From the NCBI GenBank assembly GCA_025350425.1, contig JANXXW010000260.1, positions 1 to 24,084 of the forward strand: a DNA stretch of 24,084 nucleotides, given 5' to 3'. Source of the DNA: Rhodospirillales bacterium. Its GTDB lineage: Bacteria; Pseudomonadota; Alphaproteobacteria; Acetobacterales; Acetobacteraceae. Of this stretch, positions 23,165 to 24,084 are shown one piece after another. The notes under the pieces were generated by a model that made no database searches, was not told the DNA's origin, and was given only the letters and a program-made list of their open reading frames with translations. The translations under genes and the position numbers were made by a program. How positions within the stretch are numbered: position 1 is the first letter of the stretch; every line of letters begins with the position of its first letter.

Positions 23165-24084
23165 ATGCCTGACCAGACACTCACTCCCGAACCCCTCGCC
23201 TTCATTGGCACCAGCGATCTGGCGGGTCTGTTGCGCGGCAAGTCCATTCCGCTCGCGGTGCTGGCGGCACGTATGGGCCGAGGCGTCGGCATCACTCACA
23301 GCAACATCATGCTGTCCCCGTTCGGTCCCATCCTGGACACGCCCTTCGGTACTGCCGGAGATCTGATGCTGGTGCCCGACCCGGCCACCATTACCTCCAT
23401 CCCAATGGCGGACGCGCCGGATATAGCGTTGCTGCTCGGCGACCTCCGCACCACAGAGAACCAATCGTGGGAATGCTGCCCGCGCGGTTTTCTCGCCAGG
23501 GCGCTGGCAGCGCTGAACGCTGAGTTCGGCCTGACGCTGCTCACCACCTTCGAGCAGGAGATGGTCTACACCGGCGTCGAGGACTCCCCCGGCGCCTGCT
23601 ATTCGCTCGACGCGCTGCGGCGTCAGGGTGCGTTCGGCGGTGGCTTGCTCGCCGCCATGCGCGGGACAGGCATCGCGCCGGATTCCTTTCTTTCCGAATA
23701 CGGGCCGCGCCAGTTCGAGGTGACCGCCGGCCCCGCGAAGGGCATGCGCGGCGCCGACGAGGCGGTGTTGGTACGGGAGTTGGCGCGCGCCGTCGCGGCC
23801 CGGCTCGGACATCGCGCGATCCTGGCGCCCATGGTCGAACCCGACGGCGTCGGCAACGGTACCCACATCCATTGGAGCCTGCTCGATGCGGCGGGTGAGC
23901 CCGCGACGTATGACGCACGCCGCGCGCATGGCCTCTCAACTGTTGCCGAACACTTCACCGCCGGGCTGCTGCATCACCTTCCGGCGATGGTCGCCATCAC
24001 AGCGCCGTCGCCCGCGTCATACTACCGCCTCCGTCCTGGGCGCTGGGCACCCACCGCCGTCGATCTCGGCGTGTTCGGGCAGGA
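23165..24084 (+). CDS. Glutamine synthetase family protein, 5' part
   Basis: This is a glutamine-synthetase-fold ligase, cut by the window end after about 306 residues. The N-terminal beta-grasp part contains GTSDLAGLLRGKSIPLAVLA. The catalytic part shows EQEM (Glu130, Glu132), SEYGPRQFEVT (Glu178, Glu185), GNGTHIHWS (His234, His236) and RLRPGRWAPT, matching the metal, ATP and glutamate positions of the family. The divergence from GlnA and the LRGK opening suggest the gamma-glutamylpolyamine-synthetase-like/GS-III-related subgroup, so an amine other than ammonia is possible. In-frame ATGs at 23138, 23156 and 23165 compete; 23165 fits the usual N-terminus, but none has a good ribosome site. 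Confidence 0.85.
   Translation, partial: MPDQTLTPEPLAFIGTSDLAGLLRGKSIPLAVLAARMGRGVGITHSNIMLSPFGPILDTPFGTAGDLMLVPDPATITSIPMADAPDIALLLGDLRTTENQSWECCPRGFLARALAALNAEFGLTLLTTFEQEMVYTGVEDSPGACYSLDALRRQGAFGGGLLAAMRGTGIAPDSFLSEYGPRQFEVTAGPAKGMRGADEAVLVRELARAVAARLGHRAILAPMVEPDGVGNGTHIHWSLLDAAGEPATYDARRAHGLSTVAEHFTAGLLHHLPAMVAITAPSPASYYRLRPGRWAPTAVDLGVFGQ

Noticed and set aside
22886..23929. 347-aa minus-strand open frame, with a plausible-looking stretch SASALRILSALAEMILTRKE
   Set aside because: It is antisense to the glutamine-synthetase-like gene. The similar peptide seen on the opposite strand is explained by the 17-bp inverted repeat being read from both sides.

Overview
The window is GC-rich, gene-dense DNA from a Gram-negative alphaproteobacterium, most likely a member of the Acetobacteraceae/Rhodospirillales. 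The evidence is hopanoid biosynthesis genes (hpnE, shc), lipid A/Kdo genes, hslVU, a SufE-type Fe-S protein and a 6S-RNA-like element next to the folate cyclo-ligase gene. The lineage is inferred from gene content and codon use, not from a marker gene.

Region by region: 1-2979 holds the end of hpnE and a complete squalene-hopene cyclase gene. 3236-4964 is a two-gene sulfite-dehydrogenase-like unit: a Tat-exported molybdopterin oxidoreductase followed by a mono-haem cytochrome c. 5017-5784 (minus) encodes a two-domain protein that joins a HicA-like N-terminus to a bacterial eRF1/Pelota-like C-terminus. 5868-6900 is a scar: the frameshifted 3' end of a zinc alcohol dehydrogenase gene (minus) abuts, near 6090, a 5'-truncated and frameshifted ABC substrate-binding protein gene (plus). 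6910-9372 (minus) is a DUF2252 / 6-phosphogluconolactonase / gluconokinase unit, and 9417-10826 (minus) is an MFS transporter.

10893-12797 is hslVU, divergent from the transporter. 13024-13476 is sufE, preceded by two touching palindromes. 13600-13795 folds like 6S RNA and lies directly in front of a 5-formyltetrahydrofolate cyclo-ligase gene. The minus strand then carries gshB and a DUF2171 gene. The plus strand carries a glutathione S-transferase, a periplasmic branched-chain-amino-acid-type binding protein, a YgfZ/CAF17-like protein, and a tightly coupled envelope cluster: DUF374 acyltransferase, waaA, lpxK, an LpxL-like acyltransferase and a HAD phosphatase. After an intergenic region with a 29-bp tandem repeat and a 17-bp hairpin comes a glutamine-synthetase-family gene cut by the window end.

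The hopanoid and lipid A/Kdo genes both serve the outer membrane. The pgl/gntK pair feeds gluconate and glucono-lactone into 6-phosphogluconate. The most interesting items are the HicA/eRF1-like fusion, the unlabelled 6S RNA candidate, and the double-pseudogene junction.
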